Below, in pieces: positions 43,550 to 55,491 of a stretch of DNA of 64,000 bases. Position numbers and translations under genes: made by a program. The notes beneath the pieces were generated by a model. It had not been told where the DNA came from. It worked only from the letters and a program-made list of their open reading frames with translations, and did not search any database. The first letter of the stretch is position 1. Each line of letters opens with the position of its first letter. The stretch is from the NCBI GenBank assembly GCA_023374045.1, contig CM041776.1, positions 345,649,636 to 345,713,635 on the forward strand. The letters run 5' to 3'. The stretch is from Limonium bicolor. Its lineage: Eukaryota > Streptophyta > Magnoliopsida > Caryophyllales > Plumbaginaceae.

Positions 43550-45200
43550 CACGATAAAATCCTTCTAATTTATGTCCTATACACACTTTTAAACATAATT
43601 GATTGTTTTCAAACAACTTAATAAAATAGTCTCAATAGGATTCATATAGAAACGGACCTAGAGATTGAAAGTTGTGAGATCACTGACAGATAAAAATTTC
43701 TATAGTTAATTTTTTTTCTTCTGAAATTTATAAAAAAAACTACACTACAAATTACTATAATTAATTTTTTTTCCACACAGTCATGGGGTATGACCCATGT
43801 GCACCCCTTGGGTTCGCCTTTGTTCATGTAAGTTGTAACTAATTTGAATATACAAAGATGAATAATCTCGACAATCAACTCTATTTATGAAGAATAATGC
43901 ATATGCATCATTTATTATCAAATAGTGTATTCATGAATCATACGTTACATTGGTAAATTGTATTGATTTAAAACATATATATAATCAATTATAGCAATTA
44001 ATCTTAAATGACTGCTTGCTATGTAGTTAAATTTCTTATGGTAGTCTTCTTGCTTTTTTGGGTGTCTCCGGTAGATTCTTTTCAACAATGACACAACTGG
44101 GTGTGAGGGAAGCCGGTTAGCCTAAAGTCGTGAAAACAAAAACGGAGTACTCCAGCCTAAAAGGTGGTGTGAAGCAGACACGATTGAAAAAAGAATGACG
44201 ATCTTCTTTAGTTCTTTTTATCCTCTGTGAAAACAAATTGATGTTAATGTTGAGACAACAGCTAGCTGGGTGTTCAGTAGTTTGTATTATATTGTACAAT
44301 ATTGTGCATATGCATAATTATAATAATATATTGATGCACTGTGAAGTGATGTGTACGCAAGAAAAAAGGTAGTTGAGCAATAGTCCCACAAATCCTTTTT
44401 AATTCCAAAAAGGTTATAAATCGACACTTCCAACTTGGAATCTGGTTTTTGTTTTAGTATACAGCTACCACTCGACTTTATTGATTTCAACTTTTTTTGT
44501 CTAGTAGTTGTGCTGATGAGAGTGACAAAAATGAAACCAATGATCCTAACAAGAACGACGCGTTTTACCATGGATATATTCGATGCAACAAGTTATAGAT
44601 TGCTCCTTATTGTTGAGCATCGAAACGGGTAATCATTTCGTTCGTCACTCGTTTTCTTACCCTTATCCAAACAGGAGACAACCCCCCCCCCTCGTTCTCG
44701 GCTCCTTCCTCTATTTCCTTTCAAGTGGTAAATATTTTAATTCCAACTTTGCACCAAAAATAAATACTACTAAACAGGAGGCACTTCAGGCCTCAAAAAT
44801 CTTTTGAGGTAGGGACAACTCTATTAGTTATACTTCATAATATTTAAATTATCTTTCGTGGGTGTTCTCGCTACCGTACAAGTTTTTTTTAATATCTTTT
44901 ATGTTTTTCTTCATTTATTTTAAATTTAATCTTATTATTTTTCTACTTATTTCACTTTTATTAATATGGAATAGTAATAGGACTTCCCTCTTTTTATAAG
45001 TAGATTTCTGTTAAAATCGCACATTATGTTTCTCTTGTATAATAAAAATTTATTTACCTTAAATTATACACATTGCGATGCACCTACCTATACACGAAGC
45101 AAACCAATTACATCAATATGCATACCTAGTTCTGGATTGGTTGTTCTACAATCTATACTGGGTGTAATTAGCAACTACTACAATTCCACATATGAGATAT
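43550..45200. other. No gene supported
   Basis: This is AT-rich sequence with a CCCCCCCCC run near 44690. The frames seen are short and unlike known proteins. A hAT-like fragment may end near 43830 but could not be paired. Confidence 0.3.
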
Positions 45201-46289
45201 GGATGGAAAACTATTTAAACTCTCTTCAATACTAAATCCTAGTTAAAGAAGAGCCACCTATCAGAACATGTCAGTTCTAATCTAAAATCAAGACAAACCA
45301 CATATAGACGAATTAAGAATGAAGAATTACTAGCAACTGCAAGGAAATCCCATCTATTCGATTGATTTTCCACAGATTTTCTTTGATCAACTCGGCCTCT
45401 TGATTTCACTGATCAGATCAAAACAAGATTAGCTAACAACTCTAAAACTCATGATATTATTAGAGAAGATGATGTATAATGTTAACCAGAAAATCCAATG
45501 TATTCTCACATTCAAACTACTAAGAAATTTGATGAAACCATATACAGTTACAAATAACTCTCCCCCCAGAGCAAATCCTATATAGCTAGAACACATCACA
45601 AAATAGATTGAGAAAAGAGATTAAGAAATCATCTGGAATAGAAGACTCCTAAGTTCGCTCCGCTGTTCAAATCTGGAGTCGCAAGGCCAAGGGTTGAAGA
45701 TGATGGTGGTGATGACCGATGATGATGGATGAAGGTGAGGCGTATCGTGAGAGCCTCGTCTGAGGTATCTGGCATGAATGGAATGTTCCCCCAACCCTAT
45801 AGATTTTTTATATAAAAATAGGTATTTTTAAATCTTAAAACATGTATTTTTATTTATGTTACGCGGGGCCCAAACTTTAAAGTTTGGATGCATGTTAGAA
45901 TACATTTTCAAGAAGTTTTGGCCTCTGCCGAACATACAAGTTCGAATGCATATTTGGACACACCAGTATTCTGACGAGTGAAACTTATTTCGGGCTAGAT
46001 TCTTCGTTTGGGGCTCTGTTTTGCTCCTCGTTTACTCTTGACGAGCAAAACTTATTTCGGGCATAAATTCCTCGTTTGGACTTCGTTTGCTCCCCATTTG
46101 TTGCGTTGCGAAGATTGTGAAGTGAAGAATACAATTCCATGACTTTTAGCTGCATTTGACACATAAAATGCATCAATTCTTATCTAATACAAATCATAGG
46201 AAAAACACATGATAATGAGAAATATTGGCCAAACCACTATGAAAATAGGAACAATTTAACCCTCAAAATCTATAATTTTGCACTTATCA
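45200..46289 (-). repeat. Probable 3' LTR of a Tat/Athila-like Ty3 element
   Basis: The minus strand reads TGATAAGTGC from 46289, straight after the motif TTGCTTGAGGACAAG, a combination typical of the 3' LTR junction in Tat/Athila-lineage elements. The text continues with TAAATGCAGC-like sequence as in their LTRs. The left boundary is a guess, because no second LTR copy was found. Confidence 0.45.
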
Positions 46290-47413
46290 AACTTCATCAC
46301 ACTTGCTTTTTCTTGTCCTCAAGCAAATAAAAACAAAACTCACTCCACTATCATAGTATCACACCTCAGGATCAAATAAGTGTAGAAGAAAATCACGCAA
46401 CAATGGCAAGCAAAAGAATAATCATGCTCTCACTGTGAGTTTTGCAACAGTTGAAAAAGAATAAATTTATAAAAGTATGGAGAAGTTAGATTGCAAAAAA
46501 CTAACATCTAGAAAAACTCAAGATCTCCCACCAATTTTATTCCTCAACCTTTGGATGACAGGGTGTGAAGTAATACCTTATTCCGCAATACCTTTTCAAC
46601 ACCACACACTCATGATCAAAACTGAAAAATTACAATAAACATTCAACTTTTAAGGCTTTCCTATCTTTTCATAATTATTCTCTTATTTTCCACACAATTT
46701 TGTGTCATTCCCCCTGACTTTTCTCTTTATCCTGTAACGGTGTTGGGTCTTCTATTCCAGATCACGAGACCTTAGGTAGACAGGTGATAAAGCACCCCAA
46801 GGACTTAATAACCGGATAACGAGACCCGTTTTGGTTCAGAAACTTCATGATCAAAGGACTACCTTGCCTTATCCTCATACAAAACCTTCATATCATTGCC
46901 AAAGTCAACAAGCGAAACTAATTTAGTTTGCGCAATCATCTAATCCACCAAATTTCAGTGGAAATAGAATTAATTTAAAGAAGACAATACATACAAACAA
47001 CTTTAAGCAAAATTCTTGACATTGTCTCATGTTCGATTTCAAAAACTTTCACAAAATTATCACCCAAAAAATTCAAAATTTATTGGCACTAAAGAAGCTT
47101 ATTCGTCATAGCGAGAACAATACAAAAACTAGTATGGTATAAGTACAACTGGCATATTTTCAAGGAAAGGTCTCCACTTCCTCACACTTAAGAGGAGAAT
47201 GTTCTCATTGTTCTCAAAATAAAATCAAGAAATAGACCTTTCAAATATTCCAAACTCATGAAGGATTTCATTTAACAGTCGCATATATTAACATTAAAAG
47301 CATGAAAAGTCTAAATACAAGCAATAAAGATAAGGAACTGAAACTCCCCTGAAACACTTAGATTGAAGAAAGTTTCCTTCCTCACACTTAAGCTTGAAAC
47401 AACGAGGTAGAAG
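46290..47413 (-). mobile_element. Tat/Athila-like 3' untranslated region
   Basis: The minus strand has TTGCTTGAGGACAAG (46313-46327) and several AAGTGTGAGGAAG motifs, characteristic of the long 3' region of these elements. It is interrupted at 47414 by the minus-strand chromovirus and resumes at 58298. Confidence 0.5.
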
Positions 47414-47418
47414 CATTC

Positions 47419-50248
47419 GTAACACCACAATTTCCTACCATTTTCATTACTAGATTTACACTTATCTGTCACAGCGGAAGACTACTCATCTCAAGGGTGT
47501 TACTGCCACAATCCACACCTACAGTGGATACTAAGGCTACTCACTTGATTACTACACCACTTACAAGATTAATAACTTAAGGAAGTCTTAACATAATTTC
47601 AAATTTTACATAAAGTCCTTCTAAAGTAGACATACCATCCTTGACAAAAGTTTCCTCCCCTACTACACCTTTTCATCTACCTTACACACTACTCCATCTT
47701 CCCAAAATTCTTACACCACTTTCATCTTCCACAAGCCAAAACCACAAAGTTGCTAGAGTTAACATATTAGACATCAGTGGAGGAGGTTTAAAGAACTTCC
47801 TAACATACTCCACTGGTAAAACCCTCATCCTTGCTGTCTACTCAGCTTTTGTATTCAAGGGCTTTCACCGGAGGTTTAGTTACAACAACTACTTCGACTC
47901 CTTCTTTCATTCTAGTGAGTATACTAAATAAGTAGCTAGAAAGTGTCCAGTATTGTAATCGTCCCTCTTAGAGGCGCCATCCCTTGTCATTACTCTACAA
48001 CCTAGAATCACATACAATATAAGGGGTTGCAACCAAGTCATAGAAACTGAGTAAATCCCACTCAACTTGTAAAGTTCATTTTAGTGAATAAATCCTTTGA
48101 TATAATATGAGAACACACAATAATTCGTCAACAATATTCCTTTCAGAACCACCATAATTGATTCATCGACGAATCAACACATTTAGCTCGTTAGCATAAA
48201 TATATTTACCTTTTGTCATCCACCTGTTACATGAACAATGAATATAAACTAATCACATAATTCCATCAAAGATATAATTCCACTGTTCCACCAAATCCAT
48301 AGTTCCATTTGGTTCCACCTTGTGCCATGGATTATATACAATAGTTTCCACCAAAATAGTTCCACCAATCCTCAGGTACCGGTCTTCCGACAAAGAGTTC
48401 CCAAACTCTCGGTCCCTGGGACAAATACCACCTCCACCTTATGTCCTAAGTGTGCACACCCCCTAGGGTAGGGAATTCCTAGAGTAGATCATAAAGCTTA
48501 GCCCACAATTCATTGGTAGTGGGAAAAATAATCATAGTCGGCCAAATTGGCTCACCAGTATCCATGGTCACATGTTCCATAGCCATCACAAGTTTCCAAG
48601 TGAATTAGTCACCTTTACAATGATATTCAAACACCAAATAACACACCAAAACATCAGTAACATTTGTTCACCACCACAAGAGCAATAAACAGGCTCATTG
48701 CCATACTTAACATGCTTATATTTCATGCTTGAACAATACAAACTTTAAGTCAAACCAAGTTGACTTCGAACCCCACCTTCATATAAGTTCAATGGTATTA
48801 TTAGGGTCATTTACCCACGAAATAATGGATTCATACACTCAGTTCCACACACAAAGTCTCAGTAGACACAAATAAGCCTTAAATCACCCTTTTTCACGTA
48901 TAACTTGTCAAATATTGCACTAAAGGCCTACCCACGAGCTTGGATAGCTTTTAATAGTGTTTATTCACCATTTTAAGCACAAGGATACGTTCAACACTCA
49001 AGAATAACTTTCATAACAATTTCTTCCAAGAAAAATTACCAGAAAAGCCCTAAAATCATCTTTAGCCATTTTTCTTGTTTAAGGAGTTTTATAAATGCTT
49101 TTCCAATGATTCCTTCACCAAAATGTCTTAAAAGATCTTAGTTATCACCTATAAAAATATTATGGAAAAACTCCAAACCGTTTGAACACTAAGGCCTTAA
49201 AACACCTTTTAAGCAAAATTCAGCACTTACAACAAACAAGTGTTGAACATAGGATTTACCTGGTTTCCTCTAGCAATTTTCCCTTAAATTTACTTCAATA
49301 ACACCTTGGCAACTAGGGACCACGAGCTCCTTCAGTATAACCCACCACCTTGGTCACTTTCCTTCACTTTCCTTTAGTTTTCCTTCAAGTTTTCTCTTCT
49401 TCCTTTGCTCTTTTTGGCTAATTAAGTGTGCTCATCTTTTTGCTCTCATTACCCACGTGTATAGGGTTAAAATAATGCTATATACCCAGCCAAAGTCGGT
49501 TGCCTCTTATCTCTTAAAGTTATTTTTCTAACTTAACTTAATTATTACTTTACACCACTTGTCTACTTCTAATTGGTCTAGCTTCTAAGGCAATCATATT
49601 AGGACAACTAAAGGGGTTATGTGGCACTAAGAAACCGAACAAGAAGGTCCTAGAATAGGCTAGTTAATTCTTGAGACAAAAAGTAACTTTTAAGGATTTT
49701 ATGGGTCCCACCAACTAATGCCTCGTTTGGTTACTCAATAATTTAACTCCAAAGTGTAACTTAGGGTTAAAATGAAGTATTTTAGTCCCTTGATTTTCGC
49801 CACCCCTATCCATGATCATAAGGTCATTTTTCCTTATGTTAAAGGTACCTAAATTGCCTTATACTTGTACATATAATACCTATTAACAATCCCGAAGTTT
49901 AATTGCATATAATTGCCTAAAGTTAATGTAAATTATGTACTAAAGTGTTAGACATGTGTGACTTTTACTAAATAACCATTTCTATAATTTACAAGTTACA
50001 AACTATACACCCTAAGGAGGAAAATCACCTAAAATACCTTAAAGCATATTTTTGGGTTCTCTAAGGTCCTCTAGGGTTCTCTACATTCTCATAGATTCTA
50101 ATGTCTTAAAATAAGTTTCCATCCTTAACAATAGTTCCTAGGGTTTTCCGGAGCCACTCCCGGCACTTCCGGGCTTTCGTTGCTCTCCTGACTCTTAAGG
50201 ATTCTAACATTTCAAGACTTATGGCTTTTCTCATTCTTGGGTATTTCA
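47419..50248 (-). repeat. 3' LTR of chromovirus 2
   Basis: On the minus strand it runs TGAAATACCCAAGAATG to GGTGTTAC; the final A is missing. It is similar to 55492-58292 but with many one-base indels, so it is older than the AlkB element's LTR pair. Confidence 0.85.
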
Positions 50249-50266
50249 TTCTCCCCTCCTTAAATA
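50249..50266 (-). other. Polypurine tract of chromovirus 2
   Basis: The minus strand reads TATTTAAGGAGGGGAGAA directly before the 3' LTR. A copy, ATTTAAGGAGGGGAGG, lies just after the pol stop at 50650-50665. Confidence 0.75.
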
Positions 50267-50688
50267 AAAGCTTCGTCCCCGAAGCTGGACTTACTACAAA
50301 ACTTAACCACATAATACCACCAATTATCACATACCAAGGCATAGCAATATACACCAATGCATTTAACTCAATGCAATTCCACCAATTATCACAATGAGTG
50401 AGTATCCACCATCCCCAGATTTATATCAAACCACATTACCACCTCAGATAGTAATTCAACCAAAATACCAAGCAACCATAACATCATATCAGGTATAATC
50501 CAACCAAATTATTAACATAATGCACAGATTCACTCATGCCACGGTATAATTTTGCAAACAAGTCATTAACCAGCACATAAATCAAGCACACCATCATCTC
50601 ATAATATCACTCCACCATTGAATCACATACTTCTCATGAATATATGTTTCCTCCCCTCCTTAAATAATATTACCCCTGAACTTAGTTA

Positions 50689-52220
50689 CTAACCTCCACC
50701 AAAGAATTCTGGGTATTGTTCCCTCATTTTACTTTCCAGTTCCCAAGTAGCTTCTTCCTCACCATGGTGTGTCCACAATACCTTGACCAAGTCTACTGTC
50801 TTTCCTCGGGTTTCTCTACTCTTATGATCTAGAATTCGGATTGGATACTCTTCATAAGTTAAATTTGGTTCCATCTCCACCTCTTCTGCTTGCAAGACAT
50901 GAGACTCATCCGGAATATACCTTTTTAGTTGTGATACATGAAAAACATTATGCACTCTGTCTAGTGCCATGGGCAACGCCAATCTATAAGCCAATTTTCC
51001 CACCTTTTCCAAAATCTCATAAGACCCAATGAACTTAGGTGCTAGCTTACCTTTCCTTCCAAACCGTACCACACCTTTGGTAGGTGATACTTTGAGAAAT
51101 ACCTTGTCTCCCACATTAAACTCAAGTGGCCTCCTATGTAGGTCAGCATATGATTTTTGTCTATCTTGTGCAGCCTTCATTTCTGTCGAATATCCCTGAC
51201 TTGCTGGCTCATCTCTTCAGTTAATTCTGGCCCCACCATCACTGGTTCCCCCGAACTTGTCCAACACAACGGAGTGCGACACTTCCTTCCATACAGTGCT
51301 TCATACGGTGCCATTTTAATACTTGCATGAAAACTGTTGTTGTAAGAGAATTCAATTAAATGAAGCTTATCAACCCATGACCCTTGATAATCAATTGCAC
51401 ATGCCCTCAGCATATCTTCTAACGTTTGAATGGTTCTCTCAGTCTGCCCATATGTTTGAGGATGATATGTTGTGCTCAAGTTTAATTTAGTGCCCATGCT
51501 CCTCTGGAATTGTTGCCAAAACCTTGAGACAAATCTGGGATCTCTATCAGAAACAATCTCAGTTGGTACTCCATGATATCTCACAACATTTTTGATATAT
51601 GCATCTACCATCTGCTCCATGGACCAGGTATTCTTCATCGGTATAAACCTAGCCGTTTTAGTTAACCGATCTACAATCACCCATATTTGATTCATTCCCT
51701 CTTTTGTAGTTGGCAATCCCACAACGAAATCCATAGATATTGAATCCCATTTCCAACTAGGCACTTCCAAGGGTTGCAACACTCCTCCAGCTCTTTTATG
51801 CTCGAATTTGACTTTCTAACAAGTTAAACACTTAGACACGTGATCTTCCACCTCCCTCTTCATGTTAGGCCACCAGAAACACTTCTTCATATCTTTATAC
51901 AACTTATCACCACCAGGATGCATAGAAAACTCAGAATTGTGAGCTTTCTTCATCAGCCTCTCCTTAATTTCCATACAACCGCTTGGCACACACCACCTTC
52001 CACGAAATCTTAAACTCCCATCCTCATAAATTTTAAAATCGGCTGCCTCACCTTTCCTCACCTTCTCTTTTATCCCCTTTATTCTGTCATCTTGCTGCTG
52101 CTGCTCCAAAATTTCTTTATAAATATCTGGAGATGCAGTCAAACTGCTCAGGATAAATGCTCTGTCAACCTCACCAAACCTTACCACCTCAAGATTTAAC
52201 CTGCAAAAATCCTTGACCAA
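50689..52220 (-). pseudogene. Integrase and chromodomain-like end of chromovirus 2
   Basis: Reading right to left: the HHCC region (AHNSEFSMHPGG, VSKCLTC) ends at a TAG (51818-51816) where the other element has Q (CLTCQKVK). Next come the core MDFVVGLPTTKEG, VSDRDPRFVSRFWQQF, TYGQTERTIQTLEDMLRACA and IKMAPYEALYGRKCRTPLCW, ending at 51177. A one-base shift then leads into MKAAQDRQKSYADLHRRP, HNVFHVSQLKRYIPDE and LVKVLWTHHGEEEATWELES to the stop at 50689. It is otherwise well preserved. Confidence 0.9.
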
Positions 52221-52226
52221 CTCATC

Positions 52227-53551
52227 CTACAATATCCAACTAACCTGCTCTTCATGGCTCCTCTTTCGACTCAAGGCATCAGCCACCACATTAGCTTTGC
52301 CTTCATGGTACCCAATCTCTAAATCATAATCCTTAATAAGTTCCAACCAACGCCTTTGCCTCATATTCAACTCTTTTTGTGTAAAAATATACTTCAAACT
52401 TTTATGGTCAGTGTAAATCTTACAGGATGTCCCAAACAAATAATGTCTCCAAATTTTCAAAGCAAAAGCTATAGCAGCTAACTCCAAGTCATGAGTAGGA
52501 ACCCTGGTTTCGTAGTCCTTCAACTGCCTAGATGCGTAGGCAATCACCTTGCCTTGTTGCATCAACACACACCCCAAGCCGAACTTAGATGCATCACTAT
52601 AAACTTCATACCCCTCATTCCCACATGGTAATACAAGAACAGGTGATGAGGTTAACTTCTCCTTTAAGACTTGGAATGCTTCTTCACAATTCTCATCCCA
52701 TTTAAAACTAACTTCCTTCTTCATCAAGTTCGTGAGTGGCTTGGCTATTTTTGCAAAATATTTTACAAACCTGCGGTAGTAACCCGCCAGACCTAAGAAA
52801 CTTCGAACTTCTCTAACATTAGTCGGTCTTGGCCAGCTCTTAACTGCTTGAATCTTTACAGGGTCGACCGTAATCCCTTCCTTGGTAACCACAGTCCAAG
52901 GAATGCTACTTCCTCCAACCAAAATTCACACTTCGACAGCTTTGCATACAACTCTTTTTCTCTCAGGGTTTGCAGTACTTGACGCAAGTGATCTTCATGC
53001 TCCTCCTTACTCTTTGAGTATACCAGTATATCATCAATAAACACTACCACAAACTTATCCAAAAATGGACTGAAAATTCTGTTCATCAAATCCATAAACA
53101 CCACTGGTGCATTAGTCAACCCAAATGGCATGACAGTGAACTCATAATGCCCATACCTAGTACAAAAAGCAGTCTTGGGTATATCTTTCTCTGCTACTTT
53201 CAACTGATGATAGCCTGATCTTAGGTCTATCTTAGAAAATACTTGTGCACCTTGTAGTTGATCAAATAAATCATCGATTCTAGGCAACGGGTACTTATTC
53301 TTAATAGTGACCCCATTCAATTCTCTATAATCAATACAAAGACGCATGCTCCCATCTTTCTTTCTAACAAATAACACTGGAGCTCCCCATGGTGATGCAC
53401 TAGGTCGAATGTAACCTTTGCTCAACAATTCTCCTAATTGTTCCTTCAACTCTTTCATCTCATTGGGTGCTAACCTATAAGGATGTTTAGAAATCGGTGC
53501 AGTGCCAGGTACCAAATCAATGGTAAATTCTATTTCGCGATCTGGAGGCAT
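52227..53551 (-). pseudogene. Reverse transcriptase-RNase H of chromovirus 2
   Basis: 53551-52856 holds RT with [49 protein letters not shown] and catalytic VVFIDD (DD codons at 53035-53030). A frameshift near 52900 moves the rest to 52922-52227: [77 protein letters not shown] and [12 protein letters not shown]. All RNase H acidic residues are kept. Confidence 0.9.
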
Positions 53552-53606
53552 ACCCGAATCGCTTCTGGAAACACATCTGGAAATTCCCTCACAACTGGTA
53601 TATCCC

Positions 53607-54545
53607 CTAGGTTTGGTTTAACCTTCTCCTCAATCGTTGTGCTACCATCATCCTCATGCACATAACACAGAAATGTTGGGTATCCCTTCTTGATATCTTC
53701 CACAACTTTAATGCAGATACCACTCTTACCTCATTATTCTTGCTCTTACTTGCATAAGATACTCTTTTCCCTCTTTTTCCCACCAAACTCACCTTTCGTT
53801 TTTCACAATCGATACGCCCTTTATTCTTACTCAACCAATCCATTCCCAGTATTAAATCAAAATCTTTCAATTCAAACTCCACTGCATCTACCCCAAACTC
53901 ATTACCATCTATACATATTTTTACCCGCTCAATCTTTTTACTACACTTAACTTTCTTCCCCGTTGGTGTAGTCACAACAATATCAACTTCAGTCACAGGT
54001 GTAACTCCTATTTTCCTTAGAAATGCAGAGGAAATAAACGAGCACGACGCACCAGAATCAAATAAAACTTTAGCCTCTGAATTAAAAACTGGGATGATAC
54101 CTGTTATGACATTTCCCTCTTTCTCAGCTTCACTCTTAGTGATGACATTAATGTGCCCTTGATTCTTGTAATTCCCGCCTTGACTTTCTCCACCACTCTT
54201 CTGTTGTGGCCTACCTTGGTGACTTCCTTTATCATTGAAATTTGATCTCTGAACTGCCCCTTGATTATTGTTGTAAGCTCTGTTGGAGTAACCTTGGTTA
54301 TTAGCTTGTAGCTGAAACTGGGTTCGGCTGCCACTCATATTCCCACCACTGCCACCACCATATTTCTTCTTGCTACACTCAAAGGATCTGTGCCCCAACT
54401 CTCCACAGATAAAACACTTCACCGGTTTCCCTGAACATTCTGTTCCTGGGTGATCTTTGTTACAAAACTTGCAATAAAAATGCCTAACCTTCTGACCTTG
54501 ATTGACTTTGTAAGATTCTGCCCAGGGTAACTTGATCGATTCCAT
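53607..54545 (-). pseudogene. Gag C-terminus (zinc knuckles) and protease of chromovirus 2
   Basis: The 312-codon frame has two knuckles near its start (CKFCNKDHPGTEC and CFICGELGHRSFEC), a glycine/asparagine/glutamine-rich linker, then protease with AKVLFDSGASCSFISSAFLR and FELKDFDLILGMDWLSKN. The knuckle-to-protease distance is about 125 residues. In the element at 28826 this interval contains the AlkB domain. Its upstream junction with the rest of gag is frameshifted near 54540. Confidence 0.9.
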
Positions 54546-55288
54546 GACATCTTACCTCCTTGCTGCCCCCCTCAAGCTTAGGTTTCTTATCTTTATTTCC
54601 TTCACCAGCTCCAGATTCAAACCTCCTTTTCTGCTTAGTCTGCACCCCTCTCCTTCTTTGCTGCACCCGGTATAAGTTAGCAGCTTTACTATAAGCTTCC
54701 TGCAAGGTAGTCACTGGTATCACACTTAGCGCCTCCTGTAGACTCCAATTTAGTCCCCCGATGAAACGTTGGACCTTAGCATCTTCGTCATGTACCATAT
54801 TAGCTGCAAACCTTGCTAACTCCACAAATTTAGAATGGTAAGTCTTCACATCACCGGACAGTTGCTTCAGCTCTGAGAATTCTTGATATTTCTACAGTCT
54901 AACATGCTCTGGATAAAATCGTTTCCTCATAGCACTCTTAAGAGCTTCCCATCCGAAATTGGGTTCCCCTTGCAGTCTTTCTTTTTCTGAAGTCCACCAG
55001 AGATCTGCTTCACTCCTAAGATAATAAACTGCTCCACTAACTTTTCTATCTTCAGGGCAACCCACTATATCAAACACTTTGTCAAACTCCCTCAACCAAT
55101 CTTCTAGGATTACAGGATCTTCCTCACCAGAATAAGTGCTAAGATTTAGTGCAGCAATTCTACGAGAGAAATCTTTCGAGACATCTGCCCTTTCTTCCTA
55201 CTTTTCTAAGATTATGCCATATACTAAGGGTCAACTCCCTTAAAGTTTCAATTTGCCCTTTGTCACCAGCTCTCAGAGGGATCTCCAT
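54484..55288 (-). pseudogene. Gag N-terminal and central part of chromovirus 2
   Basis: A likely ATG is at 55288-55286 (MEIPLRAGDKGQIETL). A frameshift near 55190 leads to SRRIAALNLSTYSGEEDPV, then EFDKVFDIVGCPEDRKVSGA, YLRSEADLWWTSEKERLQGE and MRKRFYPEHVRL. A TAG follows at 54894-54892 where Q is expected, and the same frame continues with MKTYHSKFVELARFAANMVH. This is the Ty3 gag capsid-like domain. Confidence 0.85.
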
Positions 55289-55476
55289 TCTATGAATATA
55301 TCAATCACTATATCAAACAAACAGTTATTCAAATAGTCATCCAAACAAGCAAGCATCCATACAACTACATAAACAAGAGTCCCCTTCCTCACCCGGCTTA
55401 TCAAATTTAAGCTTAACTTTTTATGTTGTCCTAATTTGACTGTTATATCTAAAACAGTTCCTAAGTTTTAACCTCT

Positions 55477-55488
55477 GCTCTGATACCA
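55477..55488 (-). other. Primer binding site of chromovirus 2
   Basis: The minus strand reads TGGTATCAGAGC, three bases inside the 5' LTR, complementary to initiator tRNA-Met. Confidence 0.9.
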
Positions 55489-55491
55489 ACT

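Noticed and set aside
43640..43830. Possible hAT MITE with GAAACGGACCTAGA and GGGTTCGCCTTTG ends
   Set aside because: No duplicated 8-bp flank was found and the ends are not clear inverted repeats.
47641..47931. 96-codon plus-strand ORF in chromovirus 2 LTR
   Set aside because: It is antisense to the element, and the other LTR has indels that break the frame.
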